Origin: Thermococcus sp. 21S7
GTDB lineage: Archaea; Methanobacteriota_B; Thermococci; Thermococcales; Thermococcaceae
Direction of reading: 5' to 3'
NCBI RefSeq assembly: GCF_012027615.1
Contig: NZ_SNUT01000001.1
Span: 1-64,000, forward strand
DNA: 64,000 nt
The notes below the pieces were generated by a model. It saw only the letters and a list, made by a program, of their open reading frames with translations. It did no database searches and was not told where the DNA came from. Shown here piece by piece: positions 18,281-27,534 of this stretch (position 1 is its first letter; every line of letters starts with the position of its first letter). A program made the position numbers and the translations under genes.

Positions 18281-19822
18281 CTGGTTTTGGGAGTAGAAAT
18301 CCGGGAAGAGTTCAACCTCCTGGACGTAGCTCCTCCTCAGCTTCAACGCAGTATATGCCCTCTCAAGCTCCCTGCCGAGGTAGAAGGCGTGCCTCGGCGA
18401 AATCTCGAAGCGCTCAAGAATTGTGTCGATTATCGCGTTCGGATCGTCACCCACTATCGTGAGAACGGCCTCCGTTCCGCGGTGGGCGTTGACCCATATT
18501 TTGCCGTCCTCCACCCAGATTCGGAAGTAGACCGGTTCGAGCTCGACCGGCTTCTCTTCGGCCGCGATTATTTCTTCCGCAGGTTTAAACCGCCAGTCCG
18601 CGGCCCTCTTCTCCTTCAGGAGAAGCAGGTCGAAGCCTAAATCCTTCGGGGCCTCGAAGAGGTTCATATCTATTGCTTGCCTCAGCTCCCTGAGGGAGCC
18701 CCTCGCTTTCGCGCTCGTCTCGGTTGTTAGGAGAAGGTTTATCGAGAGTTCCTTAGCAATCCCGGCGAGCAGTGCGTTCATCCCGACGCTGTCCGCGTCG
18801 TAAAGTTCAACCACGTTGCCGACTCCTGCCAGAAGAACGTCGTCCGGGTTCCTCTCGCGGTAGAGGTGGAAGGCCGTAAGGGAGCGCGCTAAGTGGGGAA
18901 CCTGCTCCAGAATCAGGTCGGGAATTACCGTTCCGTAGCCCAAATCGAGGGCCCTCTCCCTGAGGTTTTCAAGGAACTCGACCCTCTCCGACGGTCTGAC
19001 CGGGAAGAAGCCTCTCTTCTGGTTGGTCGGGATTAAAACGACGGGCTTTTCCGTCACGAGCCCCTCAAGGTTGCCCTCATCAACGCTCAGGAAGAGGTCC
19101 GCGTAACTCAAAGCTTTCTCAATTTCCTCCGTGTTGAGGGAGTCGAAGCTTATCGGGACGTTGAAGCCTTCCTCCCTAAGCCTCTCGCGGATTTCGGGAA
19201 TCAGCTCGATGAAATCGAGGTTCGTCTCGCCGGCGACCATGCCGATGTCGATTATATCGGCCCCCTCGCGGAGATAGTAGAGGGCCTTCTCGACGGTCTT
19301 TTCAACCCCGAGCCTCGGGGCATCCACCACCTCTCCCAGAATCCTCGCCGGGAAGTCCCTTCCCGCGGGAAGGTTGCCGATGAGGACGTTCCAGGGCTTT
19401 TTAAGGGCCTTTTCGATGTAGCGCCGGTTTTTGGTCTTATTCCTGATGTCCTCGACCCGATTTAGTCCGTTGATGGAGAAGAGGTCGTCGGCCGGCCGCT
19501 CCTTGCTCAGCTTGAAGCCCTCCTTTATTGCCCTCAAAACGACAGGCAGATCCATCGCATTCCTCGGGCCTTTGAAGGCCGGAATTCCGATTTCATCCTC
19601 GATGAGCTGAGCGGAACCCCTAACGAGGCCGGGAATCAAAATCAGGTCGTAGTCCCCACCCTTCACGCCCGCCTTTTTCAGGTAGCGGACTATCATCTCG
19701 GGAGTCAGGAAAGCGGCAACGCTGACCGGCGTAACGAAGACGCCGCAGCCTTCGCCGTACTTCTTCACTATGGGTTCAGCGAGTTTCCCTGTGACGAGGA
19801 GGATTCTCCCTGGCGGCTTCAT
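18269..19822 (-). CDS. Dihydropteroate synthase-like protein (archaeal family)
   Basis: 517 residues, close to the archaeal dihydropteroate-synthase-related family typified by Methanocaldococcus MJ0107. An N-terminal domain of about 150 residues (VTGKLAEPIVKKYG, IPGLVRGSAQ) precedes a TIM-barrel pterin-binding-like core with GADIIDIGMVAGE, ISFDSLNTEEIEKAL and VLIPTNQKRGFFP, the equivalents of the DHPS phosphate- and pterin-binding loops. A small beta-rich C-terminus follows (VLTIVGDDPNAIIDTIL). In methanogens the family is linked with tetrahydromethanopterin synthesis. In Thermococcales, which use modified pterins, the substrate is not established. There is no ribosome binding site before the ATG and a TATA-like sequence lies about 20-30 bases away, so the transcript is probably leaderless. 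Confidence 0.8.
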   Translation of the reverse strand: MKPPGRILLVTGKLAEPIVKKYGEGCGVFVTPVSVAAFLTPEMIVRYLKKAGVKGGDYDLILIPGLVRGSAQLIEDEIGIPAFKGPRNAMDLPVVLRAIKEGFKLSKERPADDLFSINGLNRVEDIRNKTKNRRYIEKALKKPWNVLIGNLPAGRDFPARILGEVVDAPRLGVEKTVEKALYYLREGADIIDIGMVAGETNLDFIELIPEIRERLREEGFNVPISFDSLNTEEIEKALSYADLFLSVDEGNLEGLVTEKPVVLIPTNQKRGFFPVRPSERVEFLENLRERALDLGYGTVIPDLILEQVPHLARSLTAFHLYRERNPDDVLLAGVGNVVELYDADSVGMNALLAGIAKELSINLLLTTETSAKARGSLRELRQAIDMNLFEAPKDLGFDLLLLKEKRAADWRFKPAEEIIAAEEKPVELEPVYFRIWVEDGKIWVNAHRGTEAVLTIVGDDPNAIIDTILERFEISPRHAFYLGRELERAYTALKLRRSYVQEVELFPDFYSQNQKEK

Positions 19823-19840
19823 GGGTTGGAATTGGCCCCG

Positions 19841-19853
19841 AAAGTATTTAGGC
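19841..19853. promoter_or_regulatory. Overlapping divergent promoters
   Basis: AAAGTATTTAGGC serves as a TATA-like box for the DUF72 gene on the plus strand, about 25-35 bases before its start. Its complement CCTAAATACTTT serves the leaderless minus-strand gene starting at 19822. The 52-base gap leaves room for only one preinitiation complex at a time. Confidence 0.4.
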
Positions 19854-19874
19854 TTTTGGAAGAAAAGAGAAACG

Positions 19875-20606
19875 GTGACGGAAGTGATTCACGTCGGAAC
19901 CTGCGGCTTCTGCGAGAGCCACGCGAGGTACTACCAAGACTTCGACGCGATAGAGGTGCAGCAGACCTTCTACCGGATACTCCAGGAGAAGACGCTCGAA
20001 CGCTGGCGGAAGGAAGCTCCCGGGGGCTTCACCTTCGCCATCAAGGCCTTTCAGGGCGTGACGCACCCGCCAAACAGCCCGACGTGGCGCAGGAGCAACG
20101 TGAAGCCCGGGAAGGAGGTAGGCCTTCTCAGGCCAACGAGCGAGGTGCTCCACTTCTGGCGTTTGACGCTGAGGGAGGCTGAGATTCTGGGAGCCAGGTT
20201 CATCCTAATCCAGCTGCCGAAGAGCTTCAGGGAGAGGGAGGAGAGCTTCGCCAACGCCGAGCGCTTCTTTGAGATGGCGGAGCGGGGAGACTTTGAGATA
20301 GCGGTCGAGCTGAGGGGCTGGAGCGAGGAAGGGATAAAACGCTTCGTGAGGGAGTTCAAGGTCATAGACGCCACCGACCCCCTCGTGAGAATCCCGCTCC
20401 ACAGCGGGGAGACGAACTACTACCGCCTGCACGGGCACTACGAGAACGGGCGGATAATCTACAGGCACACCTACAGCGACGAGGAGCTGAAAAAGATAAC
20501 GGAGAGGGTCCTCGGCTGGAACCGCGGGGAGAGCTTCGTCTTCTTCAACAACTCTGACATGTGCAGGGACGCGAGGAGGCTCAGGGCGATGATGAAAGAG
20601 GTGTGA
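19875..20606 (+). CDS. DUF72 (YecE-like) TIM-barrel protein
   Basis: A 243-residue DUF72 protein. Family hallmarks are the N-terminal VGTCGF, the early YYQDFDAIEVQQTFY, FAIKAFQGVTH, LIQLPKSFRE, the late YYRLHG, and a closing FFNNSDM. DUF72 members form TIM barrels of unknown activity; a nuclease or sugar-isomerase-like role has been suspected from fold similarity. I favour GTG at 19875; GTG at 19884 is nearly as good and sits just before the conserved part. An upstream ATG at 19770 lies inside the divergent gene and would add 35 unconserved-looking residues. It is followed by the toxin-antitoxin pair but has its own promoter. Confidence 0.8.
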   Translation: MTEVIHVGTCGFCESHARYYQDFDAIEVQQTFYRILQEKTLERWRKEAPGGFTFAIKAFQGVTHPPNSPTWRRSNVKPGKEVGLLRPTSEVLHFWRLTLREAEILGARFILIQLPKSFREREESFANAERFFEMAERGDFEIAVELRGWSEEGIKRFVREFKVIDATDPLVRIPLHSGETNYYRLHGHYENGRIIYRHTYSDEELKKITERVLGWNRGESFVFFNNSDMCRDARRLRAMMKEV

Positions 20607-20617
20607 AGCTTCGATAA

Positions 20618-20630
20618 GGCTTTATACAAC
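20618..20630 (+). promoter_or_regulatory. TATA box of the first VapBC pair
   Basis: GGCTTTATACAAC lies 28-40 bases upstream of the antitoxin ATG at 20658, and AGGTGGG just before that ATG is its ribosome binding site. Confidence 0.5.
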
Positions 20631-20657
20631 CTCATTGAATTCCCTTTAGGTGGGAGC

Positions 20658-20834
20658 ATGGGAGAGATAATGATAAAGGTTCCGGCGGGAGTTGACCTCG
20701 AAAGACTGAAAAAACTCCTCGAAGCTGATGCAGAGTTCCTTGCAAAGGCTATGAAAAAGAAGGTTCACCCAGGAATACTCGGAAAGGCGAGCGTTGAAGA
20801 ACTCGAAGAATACGCCGAGGAGGTCGGCCGGTGA
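20658..20834 (+). CDS. VapB-like antitoxin, pair 1
   Basis: A 58-residue, highly charged protein (start MGEIMIKVP, end YAEEVGR). It lies directly upstream of a PIN-domain toxin and overlaps its GTG start by four bases (GTGA), the usual arrangement of VapBC modules. The first residues can form a beta strand like short archaeal DNA-binding antitoxins, and the rest is an amphipathic helix suited to neutralising the toxin. Its C-terminal part (SVEELEEYAEEV) resembles that of the second antitoxin at 37500 (SKELDEYADEV), so the two probably share ancestry. Called from position and architecture. Confidence 0.7.
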   Translation: MGEIMIKVPAGVDLERLKKLLEADAEFLAKAMKKKVHPGILGKASVEELEEYAEEVGR

Positions 20835-21283
20835 TATACATCGACTCAAACGTAATCTACAACTATCTTTTTGAGACACCCCTGACCAAAACTGCTTCTT
20901 CAATCTTAGATGAAAACCGCGGGGAACTTGTAACCTCCTTCTCCACCATCGAAGAGAGTGTGTATGTAGTGCTGAGAAAACTGCTCTCGGAAAAAGCCGG
21001 AATACGAAATAGATACGACGCAAAAAGATATTTGAAGACTCCAGAAGGCAAAGTTCTTATTGACGAGGCGTTTACTTCCGTTCTGACACTGATTTTCCAG
21101 TATGCTGTTGAGTTGATTGAAGACGCCACAAGTCCTGGAATCGTTCAAAGCTATGCGGTCAGGTATGGTTTAATGCCAAGAGACGCCCAGATTGTTGCTA
21201 CATGCGTCATGAACGGAATAAAAAAGATAGCAACTTTTGATGAGGATTTTGACGACGTTGCGGAAGTCTTCATCATCAGGTAG
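20831..21283 (+). CDS. VapC-like PIN-domain toxin, pair 1
   Basis: A 150-residue PIN-domain protein. The acidic active-site residues are visible: IYIDSNVIYNY (D4) near the start, STIEESVYV (Glu about 38), and the C-terminal GLMPRDAQIVAT and ATFDEDFDDV aspartates. PIN toxins are Mg2+-dependent ribonucleases that cut tRNA or mRNA when the antitoxin is lost. The start is GTG overlapping the antitoxin stop. It is clearly related to the toxin at 37697: the YxDxNxIYNYxFET opening is shared. Confidence 0.85.
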   Translation: MIYIDSNVIYNYLFETPLTKTASSILDENRGELVTSFSTIEESVYVVLRKLLSEKAGIRNRYDAKRYLKTPEGKVLIDEAFTSVLTLIFQYAVELIEDATSPGIVQSYAVRYGLMPRDAQIVATCVMNGIKKIATFDEDFDDVAEVFIIR

Positions 21284-21345
21284 GCTCAGCCACGGTCCAG
21301 CTCATCACGGGTCAGACGAGGGTGTCGTCCCCATCGCCGGTCGGC

Positions 21346-22347
21346 TCACTCAAACCCCGGCTTCCGGACGTCCAGCACCTCCCGGTTGACCAGCGTGGGC
21401 GGAACCTCACCGTTTTTGAAGGCTATCAGGTTCCCGGCCACGAGTTCGGCCATGCCCTCCCTCGCGCCGTGGGTGGCGCTGCCTATGTGAGGTGCCAGAA
21501 CCACGTTGTCGAGGCTGAAGAGCTCCTCGTGGTAGTACGGCTCCTCCTCGTAGACGTCCAAGCCTGCACCGGCGATCCAGCCTTCCTTGAGTGCCCTGAC
21601 GAGCGCCTCCGTATCGACGACCTTGCCCCTCGCTATGTTTACGAGTATCGCCGTTTTCTTCATTAGCTTAAGCTCCCGTTCGCCTATCATGCGGTGGGTC
21701 TCCTTCGTCAGCGGGACTGCCAGAACCACGAAGTCGCTCTCGCGCAGGAGCTCGTCCAACGGCTTGAACTCGGCGCCAAGCTCTTTCTCGACTTCAGGCT
21801 TCCTCGTGCGCGAGTTGTAGAGTATCCTCATCCCGAAGCCCCTTGCGCGCCTCGCTATAGCCTGGCCGATTCTCCCGAAGCCGACCACGCCGATGGTCTT
21901 TCCGTAAACGTCGTGGCCCAGCAGCATCCTCGGGTGCCAGGCTATACCGCGCTTTTTCCATTCGCCTGAGCGGATAAACCTGTCCGCCTCTATGAGCCTC
22001 CTTGCGGCGGCGAGCAGAAGCGTCCAGGCGAAGTCGGCGGTGGCGTTGGTGAGGACGTCGGGGGTGTTGGTGACGTAGATTCCCCTCCTCGTTGCCTCCT
22101 CAACGTCTATGTTGTCGTAACCGACCGCGTAGTTCGCCACTATCCTCAGTCGGGGAGCGCTGTCAAAGACTTCGGCGTCTATCTTCTCGCTCAGCATGGT
22201 AACGAGGGCATCGACGTCCCGAACCTTTTCTAGCAGGACTTCCCTCGGAATCTCGTGCTCGTCCTCCCAGACCTCGACCTCAAAGTGCTCCCTCAGCATC
22301 TCGATGCCGTTTTCGGGAATCGCACGGGTGATGAAAACCTTCGGCAT
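21346..22347 (-). CDS. gyaR: Glyoxylate / hydroxypyruvate reductase (D-2-hydroxyacid dehydrogenase)
   Basis: 333 residues, the same length as the characterised glyoxylate reductase of Thermococcus litoralis, which it closely resembles throughout. Motifs: NAD(P)-binding VVGFGRIGQ, the substrate loop [11 protein letters not shown], catalytic Arg in [10 protein letters not shown], catalytic Glu in LDVYEEEP and catalytic His in APHIGSATH. It reduces glyoxylate or hydroxypyruvate with NAD(P)H in the cytosol. I start at ATG 22347, which begins the conserved MPKVFITR and is preceded by GGTGAG; a longer reading from 22422 adds 25 residues across the divergent promoter. Followed downstream by the convergent VapC gene. 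Confidence 0.88.
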   Translation of the reverse strand: MPKVFITRAIPENGIEMLREHFEVEVWEDEHEIPREVLLEKVRDVDALVTMLSEKIDAEVFDSAPRLRIVANYAVGYDNIDVEEATRRGIYVTNTPDVLTNATADFAWTLLLAAARRLIEADRFIRSGEWKKRGIAWHPRMLLGHDVYGKTIGVVGFGRIGQAIARRARGFGMRILYNSRTRKPEVEKELGAEFKPLDELLRESDFVVLAVPLTKETHRMIGERELKLMKKTAILVNIARGKVVDTEALVRALKEGWIAGAGLDVYEEEPYYHEELFSLDNVVLAPHIGSATHGAREGMAELVAGNLIAFKNGEVPPTLVNREVLDVRKPGFE

Positions 22348-22381
22348 CACAATCTCACCCCCTGTCCGAGAGTATGCGAGG

Positions 22382-22393
22382 GATATAAAAACC
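22382..22393 (+). promoter_or_regulatory. TATA box of the RNA methyltransferase gene
   Basis: GATATAAAAACC lies 20-31 bases before the ATG at 22413, which implies a very short leader. Confidence 0.5.
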
Positions 22394-22412
22394 CTGACGG
22401 TGACTCGCAAGC

Positions 22413-23678
22413 ATGCCCCCAAAGGGAGAGATAAAAGCCCTCAGCGGCGACGGTCTCGGCATGCTGAAAGCAGGCGATGGAATCATTCACGTGCCCTTCA
22501 CCTATCCCGGCGACGTGGTGAGTGTGGGGAGAACCAGGAGACGCTTTGGCAGAAGGATGGCCGCAGACTTTGAGCTCATCGAGCCCTCGCGGCTCAGGGG
22601 GAGCGCGAGATGCCTCCATTTCGGCAAATGCGGCGGCTGTCTCTGGCAGGGGTTGAAGTACAAGGAGCAGTTGAGGCTTAAATCCAAACTCTTCGAGCGG
22701 ATAACCGGGATAAGCGCACCGGTTAAAGGGTCGCCCCAAATCTGGAACTTCAGGAACGTGAGCAACTTCATCGTGACCACCGGGGGAATAGGACTCAAGG
22801 AATACGGGAATCCCCTCGGCGTTGTGAACCTTTCCGAGTGCCGCACCTTTTCTAAGAGGACTCCCGAATATCTGCACGCCCTTCGGGCTTTTTTGAGCGA
22901 GACTGGCCTTGAGCCATGGGATTTGAAGAGAAAAGCCGGAGAGATTCACTACCTCCAGGTTAGGGAGGGCAAGTTCACGGGAGAGGTCATGGTGAACCTC
23001 ATAGCCCATACGAAACCATTGGAAGAAGTTGCCGAGGCATTCAGGGACTACTTCTCCTTTGCGGATTCCCTTTACTGGAGCCTCAAGACGGAGGGGAGGG
23101 ACGACCCGAGGGGAGAGCCCGAGCTTCTCGGTGGAGAACCCTTCATACGCGAGAGGATTGAGGACGTGACTTACCTCATTCACCCCAACAGCTTCTTCCA
23201 GACCAACAGCTACGCCCTGGGGCTTCTCCTCAGGGCCGTTGAAGGCTTCACCAATGGTGAGAAAGTCCTCGACCTCTACTCCGGCGTCGGAACCTTCGGC
23301 GTCTGGCTGGCGAAGAGGGGCTTTGCCGTTGAAGGGGTCGAGCTGAACCCCTTCGCTGTGGAGGTGGCGAGGAAAAATGTCGAACTAAATGTGGTGAACG
23401 CCCGGTTCCGCGTTGGCCGGGCAGAGGAGACGCCAATCGGTGACTACGACACCGCCATAGTCGACCCACCGAGAAAAGGATTGAGGGAAGCGGCCGAGTT
23501 ACTGGTGAAAAGCGGCGTTGAGAGAGTCGTTTACGTCTCCTGCAATCCAAAGGCGTTCAGATTAGACTACGAGAACCACCTGAAGAAGGCTTACAGGATT
23601 GAGGACGCCATTCTAATCGACATGTTCCCGCACACGCCACATGTTGAGGCGGTTGTGGAGCTGAGGCGTAAGATTTAA
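22413..23678 (+). CDS. TrmA/RumA-family RNA (uracil-5-)-methyltransferase
   Basis: 421 residues. An N-terminal TRAM-like domain (about 1-60) precedes an iron-sulfur cluster site [10 protein letters not shown] (C-x5-C-x2-C) with a fourth Cys in LSECRTF. The SAM-binding class I domain has [21 protein letters not shown] and the catalytic VSCNP cysteine. Such enzymes make 5-methyluridine in RNA. Pyrococcus abyssi has two paralogues, one for tRNA position 54 and one for 23S rRNA; I cannot tell which this is. The ATG at 22413 follows a GGTGAC and a strong TATA box. Confidence 0.88.
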   Translation: MPPKGEIKALSGDGLGMLKAGDGIIHVPFTYPGDVVSVGRTRRRFGRRMAADFELIEPSRLRGSARCLHFGKCGGCLWQGLKYKEQLRLKSKLFERITGISAPVKGSPQIWNFRNVSNFIVTTGGIGLKEYGNPLGVVNLSECRTFSKRTPEYLHALRAFLSETGLEPWDLKRKAGEIHYLQVREGKFTGEVMVNLIAHTKPLEEVAEAFRDYFSFADSLYWSLKTEGRDDPRGEPELLGGEPFIRERIEDVTYLIHPNSFFQTNSYALGLLLRAVEGFTNGEKVLDLYSGVGTFGVWLAKRGFAVEGVELNPFAVEVARKNVELNVVNARFRVGRAEETPIGDYDTAIVDPPRKGLREAAELLVKSGVERVVYVSCNPKAFRLDYENHLKKAYRIEDAILIDMFPHTPHVEAVVELRRKI

Positions 23679-23710
23679 AAGTCAAATTCTTACGCTTAAT
23701 AGGGATTCTC

Positions 23711-24523
23711 ATGATACTCGGGAGGAGGTCAAAGTTAAAACGTATCAAGGGCATAACCCATGGAAGCCACATAGACACGATTTATCCAGATCCTCTTTGG
23801 GTTGTGAGCTGGCTCATGAGAAAACTGAACGAGGAGAACCCAGAGTACAGAACCGTAAACGCCGAGCTGAAGCGGGGAAGGCTCTTCTCCCGCAACAAAA
23901 CCGTCGATGTGAGGATATACAACCTTCCCTTTGGTGATGACGTTCTCATGAGAACTGTCGTGATAGAAGATCCAGAGCCCCACCTCATCACGGCGTTTCC
24001 AGTGCTGAAGACAGAGACAAGCGTCCAGTTCCAGATAGAGAGAGTCTTCGAGTGGATCAATGGACTGGAAGGCAACGTCGCAGGTGATGTTCTCGGGGAG
24101 GTAAAGCCGAGTGTGAGCTTCTTTGCGGTTGATTACGTCGAGAGAAAAGCCGACTATCTACAGCGGGAAACCGCCAAAGTAAAGTTGGCGTTTCTTGCCT
24201 ACGGAGCTAACGTTGGGCCTCTTGGAGACGACTTTGAGGTCGAGCTGCCCGATGCTGGATCTATGAAGATGAACCTCGAGGAGGCCGAGCTGCTCCTTCC
24301 CGCGACCTTTGGTGGCGCATTCATGGACGACTACACGATAACGGGAAAAGTGCTTAGAGTCAGACCAAGCAGGACATTCTACGGCGACGGCTACCTAATC
24401 CTGCTGAAGAACCTCCCGCTGGGAGAGATAGACCTCTTCGCTCTCAAGGAACACCTAAAAGGGGAAGTAAAAAAGGGAGAAACGCTCACTGCTATTGGGT
24501 GGCTTCAGGGTGGGCTCGTTTAG
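23711..24523 (+). CDS. Hypothetical protein, unrecognised family
   Basis: 270 residues, soluble, no signal peptide, membrane helix or cysteines. The N-terminal 35 residues (RRSKLKRIKG, HGSHIDTIYPD) are basic and then mixed. The rest alternates beta strands and short helices, with two later motifs: AYGANVGPLGDDFEVELPD and FYGDGYLILLKNLPL. The ending KGETLTAIGWLQGGL looks like a beta-barrel edge. I do not recognise it. It converges on the nuclease-helicase gene and overlaps its end by four bases. A TATA-like CTTAATAGG lies about 20 bases upstream. It could be a resident gene or a third part of the neighbouring system. Confidence 0.6.
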   Translation: MILGRRSKLKRIKGITHGSHIDTIYPDPLWVVSWLMRKLNEENPEYRTVNAELKRGRLFSRNKTVDVRIYNLPFGDDVLMRTVVIEDPEPHLITAFPVLKTETSVQFQIERVFEWINGLEGNVAGDVLGEVKPSVSFFAVDYVERKADYLQRETAKVKLAFLAYGANVGPLGDDFEVELPDAGSMKMNLEEAELLLPATFGGAFMDDYTITGKVLRVRPSRTFYGDGYLILLKNLPLGEIDLFALKEHLKGEVKKGETLTAIGWLQGGLV

Positions 24524-27500
24524 ATTGCCTTCCAGACGTTTGGAAGATAGAGTGTGTTCTCACCCTTCCGCTCCTTTTCCAAGGCCATCACTATCTTCTC
24601 TCTGAACGGAATGTCTCCTCTTTCTGTTCTCTTTCCAAAGCCTGGATGGAAAGCAAGTATCCCGGGAACTTCGAATTTTCCCTTTTCTCTTTCCTCGATG
24701 ACCTTCACAGGAATCTCAACATAGCGCCAGTCTCCAAGGAAGAGCTTCTTCAAAGGAGATTCGAGGCCATGAGGTAGTTTTTCCACGCTTCTTGGGTAGA
24801 TGAACGGCACGAGCAGAACCGAAGAGTAACCAGCTTTAATCCACTCCGGCTTCAGCTTTCTCTCCAGTACTCTGGCCAAGACGTACTCGTTTTTGTAGTT
24901 TAGCGGGTTGAAGTCCCTACCGACTATTCCCAGGAGGATTTGAGCGCCTTCTTTGTATCTCTTATCGGACATCAACTCTAAGAGCCTTTCTCTCTGGTCG
25001 CTGAAGTCCTTAAGCGGAAGAACCTCGAAGCCGAACTTCTTAGTAATATGCTCTCCTGCAATCTTGTAAACTCTGTACGGAATAGGCAGGTTCCAGTCCC
25101 GTTCGAGGGAAAGCTGAAGGTGAAAGGTCGGCCTGATGATAAAGCCCGCGGCGCTTAGTATGCGCTTGAGCTGAGGATAGTAGTCTCGAAGGAACGTCTC
25201 CACTGGCACTTCCCTTTTCTCACCTGTCCTCAGTGGCTGTTCTTTGGCACTGTAAAAGCTCCCGCTCTCGCTGGAGAACATAGGGAGTCTAACATGGAAG
25301 GAGCGGTTGGTGAGGATTTTCCTGATGAAATTCCTCACCATGTAGTAGTGCATGGACTCGTCTTCCTCCTTTTCCGCGAGGCCAACAAAAACTATGTGCT
25401 TCGGCTTTCCTTTATAGCCCCTAAGGCGCTTTATCACCTGCCTGTAAAGCTCCACGTTGTAGGCATTGTCGATGTACCTGTGGCCCGGATACGGCGGTAT
25501 GAATACGAGGATCTCGTGATTCTCAAGGTTAGCCCCAAAGGCCAGGCTGGAAGTTCCAACGATATTGCCCTTTAACTTTGATGAATCCCTCTCTATGCCC
25601 GAATGGACTTCCTCAGCTTTAAATCCCTGTGAAAGCAGGAACTCCGTTAGGTCATCAACGTAGAGCTTATTGTCGGCGTAGAAAACGACCTTACCCTGTT
25701 CAAGGAGCTTCTTGAAATCAACATCCTTTTTGACCATCCTAGAGATTCTCTCTATGAGAGAATGCCAGTCAGGCAGTTTGCCCTCAACGCCAAAGCCAAG
25801 GGCATAAAACTTCAACTCAAAGTCAAGGTGAAGGCGGTAATAGGCCGCCGAAATGTTGTTTATATCAAACCTCTCAACAATTGGGTCGCTGGAAGACTCC
25901 GAGATGAGAACTTCAAGGGGAGTGTAGAGGGGCCCTTTTGCAGACAGGTGTTTTTTGAAGGCGTCAAGAAATAACCTTGGTTCTGTTATGGAAGCATCGG
26001 TGATTATCACCTTCCTCCCGTTGGGATTTCGCGAGTAGAACCTCAAGAAGCCCAGAATACTTTCAACCGCTGGCGAGCCTGAATTGGTGAACTCGTCGAA
26101 GACAATGACATCGATGTCTCTGAGGATGAGCTTCCATACGTTGCTCCTGAGCCACTGGAAGGTCGCCGTCGTAGTCAGGATTACGGAATACTCCTTCGAT
26201 CGGATGTATTCTGTCAACTTTCCCGTCGCGCGCCACTCCCTCCCTTCCGGAGCGTTTAGACCTTCCTGGTAAGTTTCCACTTTTTCGATGCTCCTCTTGC
26301 CCTCAGATGTAACGATGATTAGCCGGATTCCGGAGTAGTTCTCCCTGAGCTTAGCTTCGGCTTCGTAGAGTATGTGTTTCCTTGGGGCTATTATAAGCGC
26401 TCTTTTTCCAGCCTTGGCGAGCTCGGCAATGTGTTTTAGGAGAACATGGTTCTTGCCAACTCCTTGATCGGATGCATCAATGAGGAGATCGACCTCTTCG
26501 ATGAGCCTCTCCACGTCAGCCTCGTGGCGTTTCCTCCGCCCTTTAATGTCCGTGTATTTCGGCTCCCCGGTCTTCACGCTTCCGTACTTCCAAGAGGGAT
26601 AGCACCCAGAGGACCAGAGAGGAATTTCAGCATTGCCGTTGTCAATAACGAGGTAGAACTTCTTCGAGTTTTCGTCCTTCCTTACGTACGCACTCCCATC
26701 GGTCAGGTACTTGAGAATGTCACTAGCATGTTCCTTGAATTGCTCCGGAATCATCTTCCTAACGAGGTCTTTTAAGCTATATTTCATTTCGTCAAGCTCT
26801 TCTCTGGAGTTGAACCTTAGAATAGAAACTCCGAGCGGGAAAACAACGAGAACATCTATTGGGAACATATTAAAAATTGTCGCGTAGTGGAAGGCCTTGA
26901 AGTACTTAGAAAGGGCTTTGTAGAGGGACTTGAAGTTGTCTGGGCTCAGAGAAATTGCTCTAAGGGCCAGTTCCTTAACGTTGTAGTAATCAAAGTTGAC
27001 GCTCCACACGACGCTTGAGAGGTCTGCACCCAGAAAACCCACCGATACCTTGAAGTCTCCAATGGCGAGGGGCTCAATGCCACTGAAGGCTATGAAGTCC
27101 GGATAGAGGTATTTCTCGTAAGAAGTCGGTATTCTGAGCGGAGGCTGCAACAAGAACTCGGGGTATCGTCTTCTGAGGAGCTCTCCTGTTTTTCTTCCAA
27201 GTTCAAGCAGGGCAAGGATGTTCATCTTGTCGGTTTTTGTCAAATCCAACTCTTCAACATTGATCTTTCTCGACCTCTTACCGGACTGAAATGTCTTGTA
27301 ATATTCGAGGAACTCGGCCAGCGGTTCTTTGGAGGAGAGTATTCTATCGTAAAAGTCCACGTATTTCATTGCCAGCTCCCTTGCCTCAACGAGAAGCCCC
27401 TCATCCCGGGGTTCCTCCATAAAATCTTCGAGGAAAGCTTCCTCAGGCAGAACATATGCCTTCTCTGCAATGGCTCTATTAACGCCCAGCTCAAAAGCCT

Positions 27501-27534
27501 CACCGTAGAGGATTGGGATATCTTTTCTACTCAC
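24520..27534 (-). CDS. Superfamily 2 helicase-like protein with an N-terminal nuclease-like motif
   Basis: About 1,004 residues. Near the N-terminus, P145-D146 followed by D160-F161-K162 fits a PD-(D/E)xK nuclease core. A helicase core follows: a P-loop-like ASDQGVGKN (354-362, with Asn where Ser/Thr is normal), TTTATFQWLR, the Walker B DEFT (D480, E481), VIITDAS, and a second RecA-like domain with VVFYADNK, VGTSSLAFGAN and the arginine-finger motif VIKRLRG. The C-terminal 250 residues match nothing I know. The start is taken as GTG 27534 because GGAGGTG lies six bases upstream; GTG 27543 is the alternative. It overlaps the end of the 823-residue gene, so the two are translationally coupled. 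The layout recalls Cas3-like and other defence helicases, but no CRISPR array or cas gene is nearby. Confidence 0.75.
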   Translation of the reverse strand: MSRKDIPILYGEAFELGVNRAIAEKAYVLPEEAFLEDFMEEPRDEGLLVEARELAMKYVDFYDRILSSKEPLAEFLEYYKTFQSGKRSRKINVEELDLTKTDKMNILALLELGRKTGELLRRRYPEFLLQPPLRIPTSYEKYLYPDFIAFSGIEPLAIGDFKVSVGFLGADLSSVVWSVNFDYYNVKELALRAISLSPDNFKSLYKALSKYFKAFHYATIFNMFPIDVLVVFPLGVSILRFNSREELDEMKYSLKDLVRKMIPEQFKEHASDILKYLTDGSAYVRKDENSKKFYLVIDNGNAEIPLWSSGCYPSWKYGSVKTGEPKYTDIKGRRKRHEADVERLIEEVDLLIDASDQGVGKNHVLLKHIAELAKAGKRALIIAPRKHILYEAEAKLRENYSGIRLIIVTSEGKRSIEKVETYQEGLNAPEGREWRATGKLTEYIRSKEYSVILTTTATFQWLRSNVWKLILRDIDVIVFDEFTNSGSPAVESILGFLRFYSRNPNGRKVIITDASITEPRLFLDAFKKHLSAKGPLYTPLEVLISESSSDPIVERFDINNISAAYYRLHLDFELKFYALGFGVEGKLPDWHSLIERISRMVKKDVDFKKLLEQGKVVFYADNKLYVDDLTEFLLSQGFKAEEVHSGIERDSSKLKGNIVGTSSLAFGANLENHEILVFIPPYPGHRYIDNAYNVELYRQVIKRLRGYKGKPKHIVFVGLAEKEEDESMHYYMVRNFIRKILTNRSFHVRLPMFSSESGSFYSAKEQPLRTGEKREVPVETFLRDYYPQLKRILSAAGFIIRPTFHLQLSLERDWNLPIPYRVYKIAGEHITKKFGFEVLPLKDFSDQRERLLELMSDKRYKEGAQILLGIVGRDFNPLNYKNEYVLARVLERKLKPEWIKAGYSSVLLVPFIYPRSVEKLPHGLESPLKKLFLGDWRYVEIPVKVIEEREKGKFEVPGILAFHPGFGKRTERGDIPFREKIVMALEKERKGENTLYLPNVWKAI

